Positions 22,746 to 35,902 of a stretch of DNA of 64,000 nt are shown here, one piece after another (within the stretch, counting starts at the first letter, position 1; every line of letters starts with the position of its first letter). Source of the DNA: Urechis unicinctus (lineage: Eukaryota; Annelida; Polychaeta; Xenopneusta; Urechidae); assembly GCA_034190875.2 (NCBI GenBank), contig CM067353.1, positions 32,734,199 through 32,798,198 on the forward strand, in the 5' to 3' direction. The notes under the pieces were generated by a model. That model saw nothing but the letters and a program-made list of their open reading frames with translations. It did not search any database and was not told the DNA's origin. The translations under genes and the position numbers were made by a program.

Positions 22746-23903
22746 CACTTGAAATTCAAACAAATTTTAATAAAATGAAATGATATCTATTTACGGACCA
22801 CACTGGTGAACTTATTACCAATAACTCCCTCGCTCAACGGATGGTGTTAAACACAACGCGTCCGCTTTTTTGAGAGTGGTTTTTCTGATAACGTTAATAT
22901 CGACACTTGTTCATTGATCAGCAATTACACACATGAACAGAGTTGTTCTGCTACGGTAAGTCACCTCTCAACCCTTTCGCCTCATGTGTTTCTGCAAACA
23001 GGACATTATTAAGTTTGAGAACAATGAACGCAGACATATTGGGGCATACTTCCTTCACCAATTGCGTCACAGCCTGTCTTTACTTCTTGTCACAAAAATG
23101 GCCTCACGTTCACCCTGATGATGCATTGTGATTCCATAACAATAGGAAAAGAAGAAAAAAAAAAGTGTTTTTGAACGCTGATACATTGACCTGTAACATA
23201 CCGATTTCTGTTCTGCCATTGCACTGCTTCATACCGGTTTCATACCGATCTGATTCTATGCGTTAAATAATTTGTTGCTTTTTTGGTTGGTTTTGTCTTA
23301 TGTTCAGTTGGCGTGGGTTTGCTGATTACCTTTGCCAGGGCCTGGTCGCCATGACGCTGAGTAATCAATGCCTCTTCGTCATAGCAACTAGACCTAACAT
23401 TCGACTAGGTGAGACTAATTGTGGGAGCACATAATGCGGCGAGCATACCTCGCTTAGGATCCCGTTAAGGCTTGTGACGCGACTAGAATGAAAACCCCGT
23501 AAAAACAACCTTGATTATCCAATGATAGCATATGGGGAGGGGGGGGGGGGTGTTGGTATCGTTTTTCTTTGTTTTTTTCTGTCTACTACCAATCCCCCCA
23601 GTCGGGGACGAAAATCAACAAGCTGGTACTTCATGCACTCCATTAGGTCTCGTTCTTAGGCCCCCAAATCACTCACAGTATTCCTTCAGTTCAATCTCCA
23701 AATCTTCTTCCAGCCCGTTGACACGTTGTATTCTGAGAGTTGATTTACCTAACAAAAGTTTTTTGTTCAATAAAGCTCGCAAGACACGCACACGGCAACG
23801 CTTCTATGGAGCAAGATATTTGAATCTTTGCAAATTGTGCACGTTTTCATAGGGACTGCCCAATATTTCAAATATTTCCACGGATGGCCTACCCACCAGT
23901 CCA
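22746..23903. other. No recognised gene
   Basis: Non-coding in appearance; a G-run at about 23,537-23,550. Confidence 0.4.
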
Positions 23904-23932
23904 CCCCCCCCCCCCCCCCCCCCCCCCCCCCC
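23904..23932 (+). repeat. Poly-C run (29 bases)
   Basis: Uninterrupted C run, likely of uncertain length in assembly. Confidence 0.9.
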
Positions 23933-25240
23933 GCCCCGGTCTGAGAAATACTAAGCCTTATGCGTGCAAAACAACTTCCTCATTTGTCCAACCTGGGCTA
24001 CTACAATTGCACTCTCCATTGCACCCTGTTTACACTACGTTTAACATAACATCTCTTGGAATGTTCACTGAAGCACATGCGATTTGACCCAGTTTTGACC
24101 TCTGACCGGGCGTTCAGCGCTGCGTCAACATAAAAAACATTAACTTAAATTATTTTGTGCTCCCGAACAGGCTGTGGATAGCAATTGAATGGTTAGGCGT
24201 TATCGTCAAGGGCTAGCTTTATCCAATACAACATTACACAGAAGGTGTTTACTGGAAACCGCACGACTGATTGGTCAGGACAAGAAATTGACCCCGTCAT
24301 CGACCAATCATTGCAGACCCAGACATTTGTCCGCAGTTACGACCTAGCGGGCTTCTGTGCCAGCGGCCTCTGTTGACGTGATTCAAAATCGATATAGTCA
24401 ATCAAAGCCGTGGGTCAGTACCTGGGTGAGCAATGCTGACAATTGACACATGGCGAATTAATGACTGACGAAGAATCACCAATCTGCTGAATTGCAAAAT
24501 CGTGGAGCTGTTGCTCTTTGCCTTCCTGATCTCGAACCTCTTCCACGGAGCATTTACCCACTTGAGCCAGTTGCATTCTCCAACACGGGATACCGCAGTT
24601 ATGCAAGTTTGGATCACTGCAAGAAGCAGTCGATGATCCCGACCTCCTGATGTCTTTGATGGTGAGGCCCTGAAGAGCTGTTGACCGCCAGGGCGTACCA
24701 AGTCCCCAGCCTTGAGAACGAGGCAACTCGGCCTCTGGCGTCTTTAGTTTAAAAAGTAGGGCACCGCTTTCCAGTAGCTATTCTGTAGTAGCAGCTGCAT
24801 GCCTGTCCTGGACCATCTTTATCTACTACACGCGTTATATACATTACAGACAATTGATTACTCAGCTCAAATGATCGTAATACAACTAAATGAAAATGAC
24901 TCGGAAATGGGGATAGATAATGAACAGGGAGATTGACTGAGATATGCTGTGAGTATTTAGAAAACTAAGAACGATGCCTGATGGAGTGCGTGACACACCA
25001 CAGAGGAGATTAGACAAAGCAATAATGAAACAGACTTAAGATGACGGGGGGGTCCGGCGTGGTTGCGGACCGCCCTGCCGTTTTGTCTGGGACATCTGGC
25101 GCATAGTGCTACTGTTGAGGAAGGACCACAAACTCCTGGAACCCTCTCACCTTCTCGGTGGGTCCCCAGCAGCACAACTCTTTGGCTAGGTCTGCTCATA
25201 TTTATCCATTCTACAATTTGCGATAGATAGCAAAAGGTTT
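23933..25240. other. No recognised gene
   Basis: A 103-codon minus-strand frame at 24,415-24,726 and another at 24,957-25,199 have no recognisable domain. GC content is higher than in flanking DNA. Confidence 0.35.
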
Positions 25241-28200
25241 AACACAATGTTAGACTCAAAAAATAAAAACCCCTTCCAGACCAACAAAAAGAACTTCCTA
25301 CCCCTTCCCATTTACTTCCCCTTGGGGAGCCCCCTACGCCCAAATTTTCCCAAGCCGGAAAATAGACTTAGTGCTTTGCCATTTTTCTCTGAGTAAAAGG
25401 GCCGATCACTTCATCAGCGCAGTTCAGGAGAGATGCCCACGACCAAGGCGCCCAAGTAAACAAACGTCATGGCGACAAGGCCATTTCTTTCCAAGGTCAG
25501 GGTGGGACTCCTGCACCCCCAACAAAATGGAAAATACATCTACTTTTCCCCGTGGGTTTGGGGCTCCTATCGTATCAAATACCCCCCTGCGGTCCATTTT
25601 GTTTTGTTGCGTGGGCCCGCCAAAAATTGGGGGCCCGGGGTTCAAAGGGGGTGATTGAGGGGGACATGGGGCCCGCAAATGAACTGGGGCACTTCGGATT
25701 GGGTAATCATGAAGCCCGCCGGGGGAAGTGGGGGCGGCTCAGGAGGTGATCCTGCCACATTTTAGTCTTCCACTAAATTTCGGAAATAGTTCAAATTGGC
25801 ACCTTAAATTGACAAAAACAAATTTTCTGGTATTTCTGTAGATGGTCATGTGACTTCGTACATTACGGGCCCAGTTCTTTGACGGCTAAAACTCCGGGAG
25901 GGGGTTTTTCCCCGGGCTACAACGATCTGACGATACCATCATCATAACGTTGATGGCACCGTTCGGGGTTGTTTAAATTTAACTGCATCTGATTTCCTTT
26001 TCATTCTTTTGATCGGGCCTTAAATGACTAAATTAGCATCAGGGTCTTTGACAGCACGGTTTTGGGGGGGGTGTCCACAGAAATCTAACTGGGGGTTCGC
26101 AGGGGTTCTGATTATAACTCCTTCCCGGTACTATTCACCAAACAGGTCAGTAACAAGACCGTCTCCTTTGTGTAAAAAATTTAAGACAATAAAGGGGCCC
26201 TTCTTTCGGAAAAAACCCCGACATTAAGTTCGTTTATTCCACTATTTTGGTTGATTTTTTAAAAGGCATCTATATTCCCTTTACCAAACTGTTTCCATAA
26301 CCTGAGATGTCTTAAAATGGAATGGGACATAATGGCTACATTAAAGGGGATATGGTATTAGGACCGGAGAACACGATGCATGCACTTATATTGAGAGCTG
26401 TTATTAAAACCCACTCATAGAACTTAACAATGGAATGGTAGATATACATTTAAATCTTAAAAATGGCTTAAATAGAAATCTTTTTTCTCTTTCCGGGGGG
26501 TAATCATTTTATCGTTTGTGGAAACCTGCTTCACGAGTTTCGTAATAACCCAAGAAAAACGTTGTTTATTATACAATGTACGTATATTCTTTTTTTCAAT
26601 ATTCCCCCTTGCGTTCCAGATTGACAAAGTTTGAAAATTTTGATGAATTGTTAAATTAGTTCAAATCTATGTTTCCTCTTTTCTTCGATACTTTCCGGGA
26701 GTTGGGATCACACGGTCAGTATAACCAAAATAAATTTTGTTGTTTGCTCATGAGTGGTTCAAGACTTGTAGCTTCGCTAATGGTTCACTTTAATTGACTT
26801 AAGAGACACGAGCGCAACAAGCAAAATCTCGACTTTGGAGTCATATATGGCAAGGTGACCCCTCAATGTTTAATGGGGTGGAGGTGGAATTATAAAAACT
26901 ACGCCTGCACACATGTATTTGGTAGAAATGAACCCCTTACTTTTTGGTCATTCATAATCCCTTGATGTTCATTCACTCTCATTAATTTTTTCCAGTATGT
27001 ATTGTATACGGATTTGTCAACCAAAGGGATGGTATTCAGTAATTCAAAAAATTATATCCCCGTCTTGTGCCCATAGCAGTCATGAAGACGTTGCCTTTTT
27101 ACCCCCCGTATTTAGGAAGGGTTGATTAGAATTTGCCATTCCCATATGTCAAAGCAGTTCATATAGTTGTGCAAGAAGGGGGGCACACAGCGTAGGGTTT
27201 TCGATTTTTAAACTTCCTAAATATTGAGTTGCTGTAACATTTGCACCCATACTCCCAGGCCTAGAAAAGCAGTTTTTTAAAGCTCCAATACAAACTTTCT
27301 CAACAGTTATTTTTCCTGTAGATGCAATACTTTATTTACAGAATAATTTTTTCCCTATTTTCATTGTCGATTCTAAGTTTGAGCTGTATTGTTTCCCTTT
27401 GCGGTTTCATATTGTCTAATCACAAACCAATCGCATATACACGGGTGATAGGTGATCACAAACTGCACGTTTTTGCTCAGTTTATATCGGGTTTAGTTAC
27501 TGTCTTTTAAAAACAAACGAACAACCTGTTGAATTTTCCACGCCCTATCGTTTTGGATTCTGCACTGTTGTTTGACTGGCAGTCATTTCCCTTTTTTCGT
27601 AACATCAGCTTTCTTTTTTTGAAAGGCTTCAATAGTGATGTGGGAGTCACCCACCCTCGAGGAGCAATGCCTCAAACTTCAACCCTATAATAGCTGATGC
27701 TTTTGGGGTGACATTAACAATGAATTTCGTGACATAGACGTTCATGTCCGATCGGCATGTAAAGATGCCTGCAGGATAGCAAGGAACTATGAACCACTGT
27801 TTAAAAATCAAGGGGTTTTTTTTTTGATTTATTGTCTATACCCTTTAAAATATATGTACCTAATTGTCCCACCGCTTTGTTTTATTTGTTTTGGGGTCGA
27901 CATTAAAAGGGCCCAAAAAAAATAAATATCAATCTTTTCCATGTTTTAAAAAACCCGTCTAATCATTAACTTTAAATGTCATCGGATAACAAAAAAATTT
28001 GTACCAATATTAAAGAGTTTTTGCTATTGATAAAGGGGCCACATGCTGACACCTTATTGTTTGATAATGCTCGACCGGTATACTTTATTAAGAAACCCTC
28101 GTCTAGGGCTTTCCCAAAACGGGTGCTTTCGCTAGAAAGAACCAGGGAACCGATTAATTGCCCCTTGGATTTCTCCGCTTTTAAATTAAAACACCAATCG

Positions 28201-29350
28201 TCTGTGGTGATTAAGCGAGCTTAAAAAACCAGACCTTAAAAAAGCGTAGATTACAAATAACACCACCCCAACCCTATTGCATCCAGAAGGATCGATATTC
28301 ACATACCCCCTGGAATGTCTCATACCAGTAAGAGCCGAGTGAATAACAATATTGGAAACTCATTTTTTGTGTTTTTAAAGTAAAAGAAACCGCGATCAAT
28401 CTTCCTTTTTTTTTTAGAATGTCACGATAAAAGGGTTTAAAACCCTCCATAGCGTAACTTAAATGTAAACTTTTTTTTAACGTGGTGGATTCTCTTTAAA
28501 CAGACCCCTTCACTCTATTTTGATCGCCGCATTGCACGCCCCTGTGACTCTTTCATGCGTACCGATTCCCGACCCCATGTGCTAAACGACGTCTCGTCTT
28601 TTTGCAAATAATTCACGGGGATGTACCAAACGTCCTCGCCGGCGAACGTTATGGTGATTCTCATACAACACCTATCAAAAGGGCCCTATCATTAATATAA
28701 AAAATATATAATTTTAAAAATATATTTATATAATATATTAAAATATATATATATCTTCTCTCTCTCTCCTCTCCTCTCTCTCTCTCCCTCTCTCTCCCCC
28801 TCTCTCTCTTTCTTTCTCTCTCCCCCTCTCCTCTCTCCCCCCCGCTCTCTCTTTTTCCTCCTTCTAGTTTTTTCAATTTAATTTTATCCCCCTTATTTAT
28901 TTTTTAAATAATAATGCAAAGATAGATAAAATTTAAAAAACAAACTTTATTTTAGTATTTATACCTATATTTTAAATTATTTTTTAATATATATTTATTT
29001 TGATTATAAATAAAAATATTTATTATTATTATATATAAAAATAAATGTAATTTATATTATATATAATAAAATTGGTAATTATATAAATATTTTAAAATTT
29101 GGGATTTTTATCTTAGTTTATTTTATATTAACATATATATATATAATATTATAAAGATTATATTTATTTTATTAATTGGTTTGTGATAATATTGTATCTT
29201 TTTTAAAAAAAAAATGAAATAATTAGAGTTTTATCTTTTTAATTTTTTGTCCTTGGTGTTTTTAAGAATATCCCCCGGAAAAAAGAAAACTTCAGTGTTA
29301 TTGGGCTTTTTTCGGGTTAAATTTTTGGGGGCCCCAAGATTTCAAGTATA
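25241..29350. other. Anomalous stretch rich in homopolymer runs
   Basis: Text changes abruptly to many runs of 3-8 identical bases (CCCC, TTTT, AAAA, GGGG) through about 29,350, with AT-only sequence near 28,900-29,200 and a CT tract at 28,753-28,865. No gene is supported. One segment, 25,395-25,600 (+), resembles the PolB fragment at 36,060-36,260 (shared GCAGTTCAGGAG, then TTTCCAAGGTCA and ACAAxATGGAAAA). Low-quality consensus is a likely explanation. Confidence 0.45.
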
Positions 29351-29514
29351 GCACCCTCGCCCAGTATTATTATCAATGGGAGAGCATTCTCCCTGTCTGG
29401 TTGTAACGTCTTTTCATTTTCCACGTGTGAAGAATGAATATCACCCGCTTTACCTTGTTTAATATGGGCCGAGAGCCTTCAGACAGTTTATCAAAATATA
29501 CATGCAACATAATA

Positions 29515-29591
29515 AAACATACATACATACATACATACATACTACATACATACATACTACATACATACATACATACATACTTATATACAAC

Positions 29592-29622
<31 letters not shown>

Positions 29623-29870
29623 ATACATACATACATACATCATCATATACTACGTACATACTCCATCATACTAAAATACATACTAATACATACATACATA
29701 CATACATAATACTACATACATACATACATACACATGCCTACATTCATGCATTCATACATACATGCATGCATACATGCATCATACATGCATACATACACAT
29801 ACACTACATATATTAAGTACAAACGTAATGCATATAGTACGTATGCATGCATGCATGCATGCATACTTAC
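29515..29870. repeat. ACAT microsatellite
   Basis: Long interrupted (ACAT)n with GCAT variants at the right end. Open frames here are artefacts. Confidence 0.95.
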
Positions 29871-30520
29871 GTTATAATGCAACGCATGCATACATGTATG
29901 TTGATAGCTAGTAAGTCATCACAAACGGGATATGCAGACCTACATGGCACAATATGAACATGTGCAAAGCCAAACCGAGTCTCAATCACTTGGTTCTTTT
30001 ATCCATTTCGACTTCCTTTCCAATCAAGTATTTTCTCGATTCCCTGCTATCTGTTTCATATGACTTGTCCAACAGAAAATCGAAATTATCAAACGGACAA
30101 CGAGCCATACAGTTGCTTACCCCAGTCCGAACCACCTTAAAACTCTTAACTGCAATAGGGCCCCATCGCTTACCAATACTCTTATTGGGTAAAATCGTTT
30201 GCAAATTAGGTATATGATTCAACTTAATGGTCTAGTGAGACCAGGCTTGTCAGCATCTCTGTTCATTGTGTCCTAGCTGACCAATGCGACCTCGGTGTAT
30301 GTCAGAACGGCGGACGGAACATGTTTTACAGACACCTGACACTTATACGTGTCAATGTACTGACGGCTTTATAGGAGGGCAACGACTGCTCAATAGGTGC
30401 GCCGTTTTGTAATACAAGAGAAATTCAGTTAAATTTGGAGATTAATTCCGTCCATTCCACTGTGTGGCAGGACTTTCCAAAATGGAGCTTAGTGTTTAAG
30501 TTGACGGGTGTCTCAGTGAT
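29871..30520. other. No recognised gene
   Basis: Overlapping frames at 29,954-30,222 on both strands are open but unrecognised. Confidence 0.4.
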
Positions 30521-30620
30521 CCCTGTATGAATGGAGCCACGTGCACAAGTGACGTAGACGGCTACTCGTGTCACTTCGACCTGGATACGAGGGGATGCTG
30601 TGTGAAAAAACTGGTGGGTA
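30521..30620 (+). pseudogene. EGF-like exon, copy C
   Basis: One frame reads CMNGATCTSDVDGYSCHF, the canonical EGF pattern C-x-N-G-x-x-C..DGY-x-C, then loses the register: the C-x-C and the last cysteine are altered. Confidence 0.55.
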
Positions 30621-30897
30621 CAGAGGGGGACGAATGTCTGGTACGAAGGCTAGGTGCTATCCCAGAAAAACATTGAATGAATGAATTGTTATGAATGAAT
30701 TTTGCACCAATTTAATTAAACGGCGGGTTTATTGCGTCAGATGTAAGTGAATGCGTATCTGACGTAAAGAGGCTTCTATTATATCTCCCAATATGGATTC
30801 CATGGGATGACGTGTGAAACCAGTGGGTATATTATAGTGGCGTCAGAGGATGGATTGAACGGCCCAATGTGCATAATCTGATTTTGACAAAAATTGC

Positions 30898-31022
30898 ACA
30901 AATACACGGCTCCATGTGTCAGACACAATTGCAAATAGTGGTGTCCATGTGTCAGACACAATTGAAAATAGTGGTTCCATGTGTCAGACACGATTGCAAA
31001 ATAGTGGTTTCGCATGTGTCAG
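30898..31022. repeat. ~39-bp tandem repeat, 3-4 units
   Basis: Unit contains CCATGTGTCAGACACAATTG and AAATAGTGGT. Each unit carries the palindrome TGTGTCAGACACA. Confidence 0.85.
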
Positions 31023-31279
31023 ATATCAACGATATGCGCATCGGTGCCGTGCATGAACCGAGTCGACGTGTGTGGATGGCGAGGGTGGGGGCTTAAGGTG
31101 TCGTTGTCCAACCCGGATGGATTCGACGGGGAGTCTACTGTCAAATCGATGTGTATAAACGTAGGTGCTAGATCAGTCAGTGGTCAACCTTGTTCAGTCA
31201 TTGGGATTGCTTGATTACCTCGTGAATTTTATTTTCCTGCAGAAAACGACAACTAATGCTCACACCGACCTGTTTTGAA

Positions 31280-31375
31280 CACTGGGAGTGTGTGTGGATA
31301 TTGGTCAATGGCTATGCGTGTGCATGTTGACGGCACAGGGTACAGCGGAGACACACATGTGATGACGGTGAGGTG
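31280..31375 (+). pseudogene. EGF-like exon remnant, copy C
   Basis: ECVWILVNGYACAC, then a frame change into TGYSG-DTCDDG; matches 3,970-4,034 of copy A. Confidence 0.45.
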
Positions 31376-31682
31376 TGATCATGCCTGTTGTTTTTTCCAT
31401 CAGCATTTTACATGACTTTGCTTAATCTTTTAACTTGTAATAAGACAGTTTGGTTGGAGCAGCTGTGATCACCCCTGTGCTTCTTTTCGATCTATCTTAA
31501 TTCGGAGCTCTAACAGGGCAAAATGTAACGAAGCTCAATGATTAGTGAACCCCTGCGTATACGAACTAGTGTCTCCCTATTCAGCGTCAGTGTGTTTAAC
31601 CATCGTGCTATGGCATATTGTCATGCGGCTAAGCCACTGTTTCTATGAATTACTTAAACCATTATCTGTTTGAGTGGGTGTC

Positions 31683-31782
31683 GAGATTGACGAATTGCGT
31701 CCAATCCTTGCGAGAGCGACCAGCAATGCGTTGACTTGGTCAACTCCTACGTTTGTCGGCGGCAACCGGACATTCACTGGTT
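31683..31782 (+). pseudogene. Calcium-binding EGF-like exon, copy C (first)
   Basis: Starts GAGATTGACGAATTG; in alternating frames it gives EIDE, then CVDLVNSYVCRRQPD, with a GGTTAGTG donor. Same family as 12,157. Confidence 0.5.
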
Positions 31783-31854
31783 AGTGTGCATGCCTATATG
31801 CGCACAAGACATAAGCACATTACATAACACATACATAATAAAACATTGTATATA

Positions 31855-31904
31855 TAGACATGTATATAATATATATATATTTATATATCTGCCTAGATAT
31901 ATAA

Positions 31905-31936
<32 letters not shown>

Positions 31937-31966
31937 CTCGTACTCTCTCTATCTTATCTATATATA

Positions 31967-31997
<31 letters not shown>

Positions 31998-32000
31998 ATT
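31855..32000. repeat. AT/CT microsatellite after EGF exon
   Basis: Interrupted AT with short CT segments, in the same position relative to the EGF exon as at 12,318. Confidence 0.9.
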
Positions 32001-32138
32001 TGAACAATGTTATTTGAATCATGTATGTGTCTTGCAAAGCTGCTGATCCGTGCGCGTCCATTCCGTGGAATTAACACGCACGGTGCTGTTGATCGAAACG
32101 GTAAATTTAAAAAAAAAAAAACCTATGTGTTTTTGAGT

Positions 32139-32247
32139 GCTTAGAGATTGACGAATGTGCGTCTAACCTTGTGAGAGCGACCCAGCAAATGCGTGGACAT
32201 GGTCAACTCCTTCGTATGTCAGCGGCAGCCGGATATCACTGGTTAGT
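32139..32247 (+). pseudogene. Calcium-binding EGF-like exon, copy C (second)
   Basis: EIDECAS at the start, then frame-shifted copies of the VDMVNS and CQRQPDITG parts; GGTTAGTG donor. Confidence 0.5.
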
Positions 32248-32297
32248 GTGTATTGCCTACCTAGGCATGCGCACACATAAGTACATAAACATAAAAC

Positions 32298-32298
<1 letters not shown>

Positions 32299-32350
<52 letters not shown>

Positions 32351-32362
32351 TATATCTAAGCT
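32299..32362. repeat. AT microsatellite after EGF exon
   Basis: Same relative position as the tracts after the other EGF exons. Confidence 0.95.
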
Positions 32363-32514
32363 ATATATTGAAAAACTTTACATATGTTTCTTGAATCATT
32401 GTTATGTGTCCCTACAAAGCTTGGGGGCCGATCCATGCGCGTCGATCCATGTAATACCAAACGGCACGATGTGTTAACTGTGAACAACTCGTTTCTCTTG
32501 TCTGTGTCCAACCT

Positions 32515-32843
32515 GGGTTCAGCGGCGTTCATGTAAGCAACGGTAAGCCACTCTAGAAACAGACCATCTGTCCAATTCTTTGTTGAAACGCACCGACTAC
32601 GTGGATGATCACATTCTGTTGTTTCTTCACCCAGAGAAACGACCACATGTCCTTCCACTGTCCTGGTTGTCATTCTCTCCCTCGTCCCTGGTCGTTTTTG
32701 TCTGCTTCTCATCATCATCGGCGTCTGTGTCCGGAAGTCGATATCTGCAGCGAGAGGTGTCGACAACACTGGGGGCGTCCATGAAGGCCTATGAGAATAT
32801 GGTGGTGGGTCCATGTGACCCCATTGATGGGACATTCATTTGA
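32515..32843 (+). pseudogene. Juxtamembrane and transmembrane exon, copy C
   Basis: Homologous to 12,736-13,062. Frames change at least twice: VLVVILSLVPG, then FCLLLIIIGVCVRK give the membrane helix and a basic stop-transfer, and the AARGVDNTGG region corresponds to the bases after the helix in copy B. Less well preserved than copy B. Confidence 0.5.
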
Positions 32844-33532
32844 ATTGTTCTCGAATGTAAACTGATGAACCATAAGGGTTGTATTTATTCTGTTAGAATG
32901 ATAGCAATATTTACAGATTCTAGATTGTTGTCAGCAGCAACATAATTTATCTCTGAACGATCATCATTTTTGCTTGAAATTCAATTTGAGGAGACCAACT
33001 TCTCTGCATGTTGCAATCTGGTCACTACCGTGACAGCAGTCCAATGTAATCATTATCAGCGCGATTGTTACCGCCTTATCAAACAGTTCCTTTGTATTTC
33101 CGAAATAGTGAGCTAATTGGCATAATTTTGATACAAAACCCCAGAGAGGTCAGGTAATTGTCACGGAAGTTTTTGAATATTAATCATCATTGTTTCACAA
33201 TGGTAATCATTTCCAAGATAAGTAATCCAGATTCACCCATTAGTTATCAAAAGTAAGCGAATATGACAAAATTTTGAAAATATATTTCGAATTCTTCTCG
33301 TGGATTCGTAACCTGGAGTTTGAGTCAAAAAAAGTGCCACAGCTCATATGAGTGTCGTGCCACACACCGGCAATGATGTATTTCAACTTATATGATGCGA
33401 ATATGTTAAGTTGCAGCATGACAATTAAAATAACTGCATGGTTTAACGCCATAATGCAGCATGATTTAGCGTCTCGTTTCATTGCGGTTTTTATGTCCTA
33501 AATGTCCCTTGACTGTTTGGTGTGTCATTTAG
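32844..33532. other. Conserved non-coding part of the tandem unit, copy C
   Basis: Aligns with 920-1,561 of copy A. No gene. Confidence 0.6.
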
Positions 33533-33712
33533 CGACAACCAGATGAGAGTGAGTCGCGACGCATACACCATGATAAGTGTGGGAGACAGCGATGTCAACA
33601 GAGACCGCTCTCTTTCGCGAAGTCGGAGAAATCGCGATTACGCCGAACCGACACCGTGAGACGCTCAGACGCCAACTTGTCCCCATAACGCGTCTCAGGG
33701 TCGCATGATGTC
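33533..33712 (+). pseudogene. Tyrosine-motif tail exon, copy C
   Basis: Acceptor CATTTAG, then RQPDES as in copy B, but an indel near 33,555 shifts the frame. The DYAEPTP part survives in another frame near 33,640. Confidence 0.5.
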
Positions 33713-34720
33713 TGCCCGCGATGGATTGATGGTGCAAAAGTTCTGAACATGTTTGCATATATATATATATTAAAATGAAAATATTCAATAATAACTCAAA
33801 TGGCTTTACGAGCTTGATATAGCTTTTTTGAATTGATTATATATCCAACAAAAACTATTAACCGTGGTCTCAGTGGAATTATATCCTCATTTATATATCC
33901 GGGATTTACTAAGTGGTTTCGCTTATCTTCACTCAATTACAAACAGCGACACTAATCTCTCATCTAATTAAGCCATGTCTGATTATGTGTCTATATATAT
34001 GACATTTCTTGGTGTTGAACTTATGTGTGATTTTTCCAGACCAATGAGGCATTGCTGGTTATTATTGTGAAATTTTATTTACATGGGGTGGTTTATGATG
34101 AATAAGGCAGATCACATTGCATTATTGTCAAATAACATATGCTCGAATTAATTTTGTACTTGGAAAAATAAATGTTGAACTCACGCAATGATAATTTTAC
34201 ACTTGTTTCAACGATGGGCCACGAGGTAGCTGTGTTTAATCACACATTGTCTTTAGAGCATCTGTTCATGATAAAACAATAATATAGTATTTACGATAAT
34301 ATGATTGTATAGAGAAGACCGTTCCATGCTTGAGCAAAATATTCTCCACGCACGTCGTGTTTTATCCTGTAACACCAAGCAGATTTTTTCATACTGAAAC
34401 ATTCTGTCGCTCAATGAGAACTGCGATTGTAAAATGCTGCTTTGTCTATCTCATTGCAGCCAGCCAGACGACCTTAAAGTGAGCCATGAAATGATCTACG
34501 CATGCTAAGAGTAGCTGCGCAACCTTTGGCCTGCGGCTACAAGATCTGGTGCAAATTTTTTTATTCAGCCACGTGCACCGTTTATACAACCGCTACACGC
34601 TATCAGAGGGTCAAAGTGTCCCATAAGTATGCGGACTGACAACAGTATAGTGCAATCATAAGCACCAATATTCTGGGGCCATGTAGAATCTGTCACTTAT
34701 ATAGCATCACTTCTAAATTG
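33713..34720. other. Conserved non-coding part of the tandem unit, copy C
   Basis: Aligns with 1,736-2,560 of copy A. No gene seen. Confidence 0.55.
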
Positions 34721-34729
34721 GCTTTTTAG

Positions 34730-35420
34730 CACGAGTCTGTAGGTATCCTCCTGGTGAGCTCACTGTATCTATGTATTGTATGGTGGTTTTCCATCGGACG
34801 TCACGGGTGAGTATGCATGCTCCCACAGACATATGATAATGCACATAAACACACACATCGCAACGGTGCGTGCTTTGACTATTTGTCATCCCAGTGTTAA
34901 CTATAAGGAATTCAAAGGAGCTCTTTGCAAGAGCACATTTAGAATCTACAATCATTTAAACAACGGATTAAGCCAGGTGAGTAAATTGAGTTTGCTCGAC
35001 ACATGTGGCCTCGATAGCAATGCTTATTGGAGGTGCCCTTGTCAACGCCATTTGATTATCTTTGTTATAAACCTCTTAATGCCGCAATCGAGCAGCACCA
35101 TTCTACGCAGGCGGCATGGACCAAGAGTCGAAATGAGTGGCTAGACTTCATCAACGAGCAGCTTCGCCACCAGGGACATACCGAGCGCACTTTCCAGGAT
35201 GTAGATGACACCATGCGTGGGTAATCCGAAAAGACTGTGCCCCGTCTTAGGACAGCGGTTTGGGGCGCATGGCAGCACGACCTGAGTATCGGGTTCTGTT
35301 GGAATACATAACAATGATTCACACGATTTGTCGCATTCAAACAGTACACTATAGCCCCCAGCGCCATGGGCAGGGTAATACAGCCATCAAGAACCTAACA
35401 ACAACCATGAGGGTTTTTAA
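34730..35420 (+). pseudogene. Broken ORF series, copy C (matches 4.3-5.6 kb)
   Basis: Possible remnant of an EGF-type exon at 34,730-34,805 with a GGTGAGTA donor, then frames encoding VNYKEFKGALCKSTFRIYN (34,900) and NEWLDFINEQLRHQGHTERT (35,130). The second matches QWLDFINE near 4,735. Family unknown. Confidence 0.3.
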
Positions 35421-35649
35421 GTAAACTGTCAATCCCTAGACACGTTGGATGTGTCTGCGCCTAATGAACGTCACCAACCCCATCTCCTGTTTCTTCTTCA
35501 TGACAGCTTGAAACACCCGAACTACAAGTATGCCCTCATAGTTGTACCGCAGCACCAGCGCCGCGCCCCCCATACCACACTTTTGCCTTGCTGGAGTACA
35601 GTACTGATTTTCAACGAGGCCGAAGGTCGAGGTATGCCGGCCCATGTGT

Positions 35650-35716
<67 letters not shown>

Positions 35717-35717
35717 G

Positions 35718-35791
<74 letters not shown>

Positions 35792-35823
35792 GATATATAT
35801 ATATCTCTCTCTCTCTCTCTATA

Positions 35824-35869
<46 letters not shown>

Positions 35870-35902
35870 ATATATATATATGTGTATATATATATATATA
35901 GC
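35650..35902. repeat. CT then AT microsatellite
   Basis: (CT)n at 35,651-35,815 with interruptions, then (AT)n to 35,902. It separates the broken ORF series from a PolB fragment. Confidence 0.95.

Noticed and set aside
29434..29816. Tyr/Ile/His/Thr repeat proteins
   Set aside because: Artefact of the ACAT microsatellite, open on both strands.
29515..29870. CRISPR-like array
   Set aside because: Units are 4 bases long with no spacers; this is a eukaryotic microsatellite.
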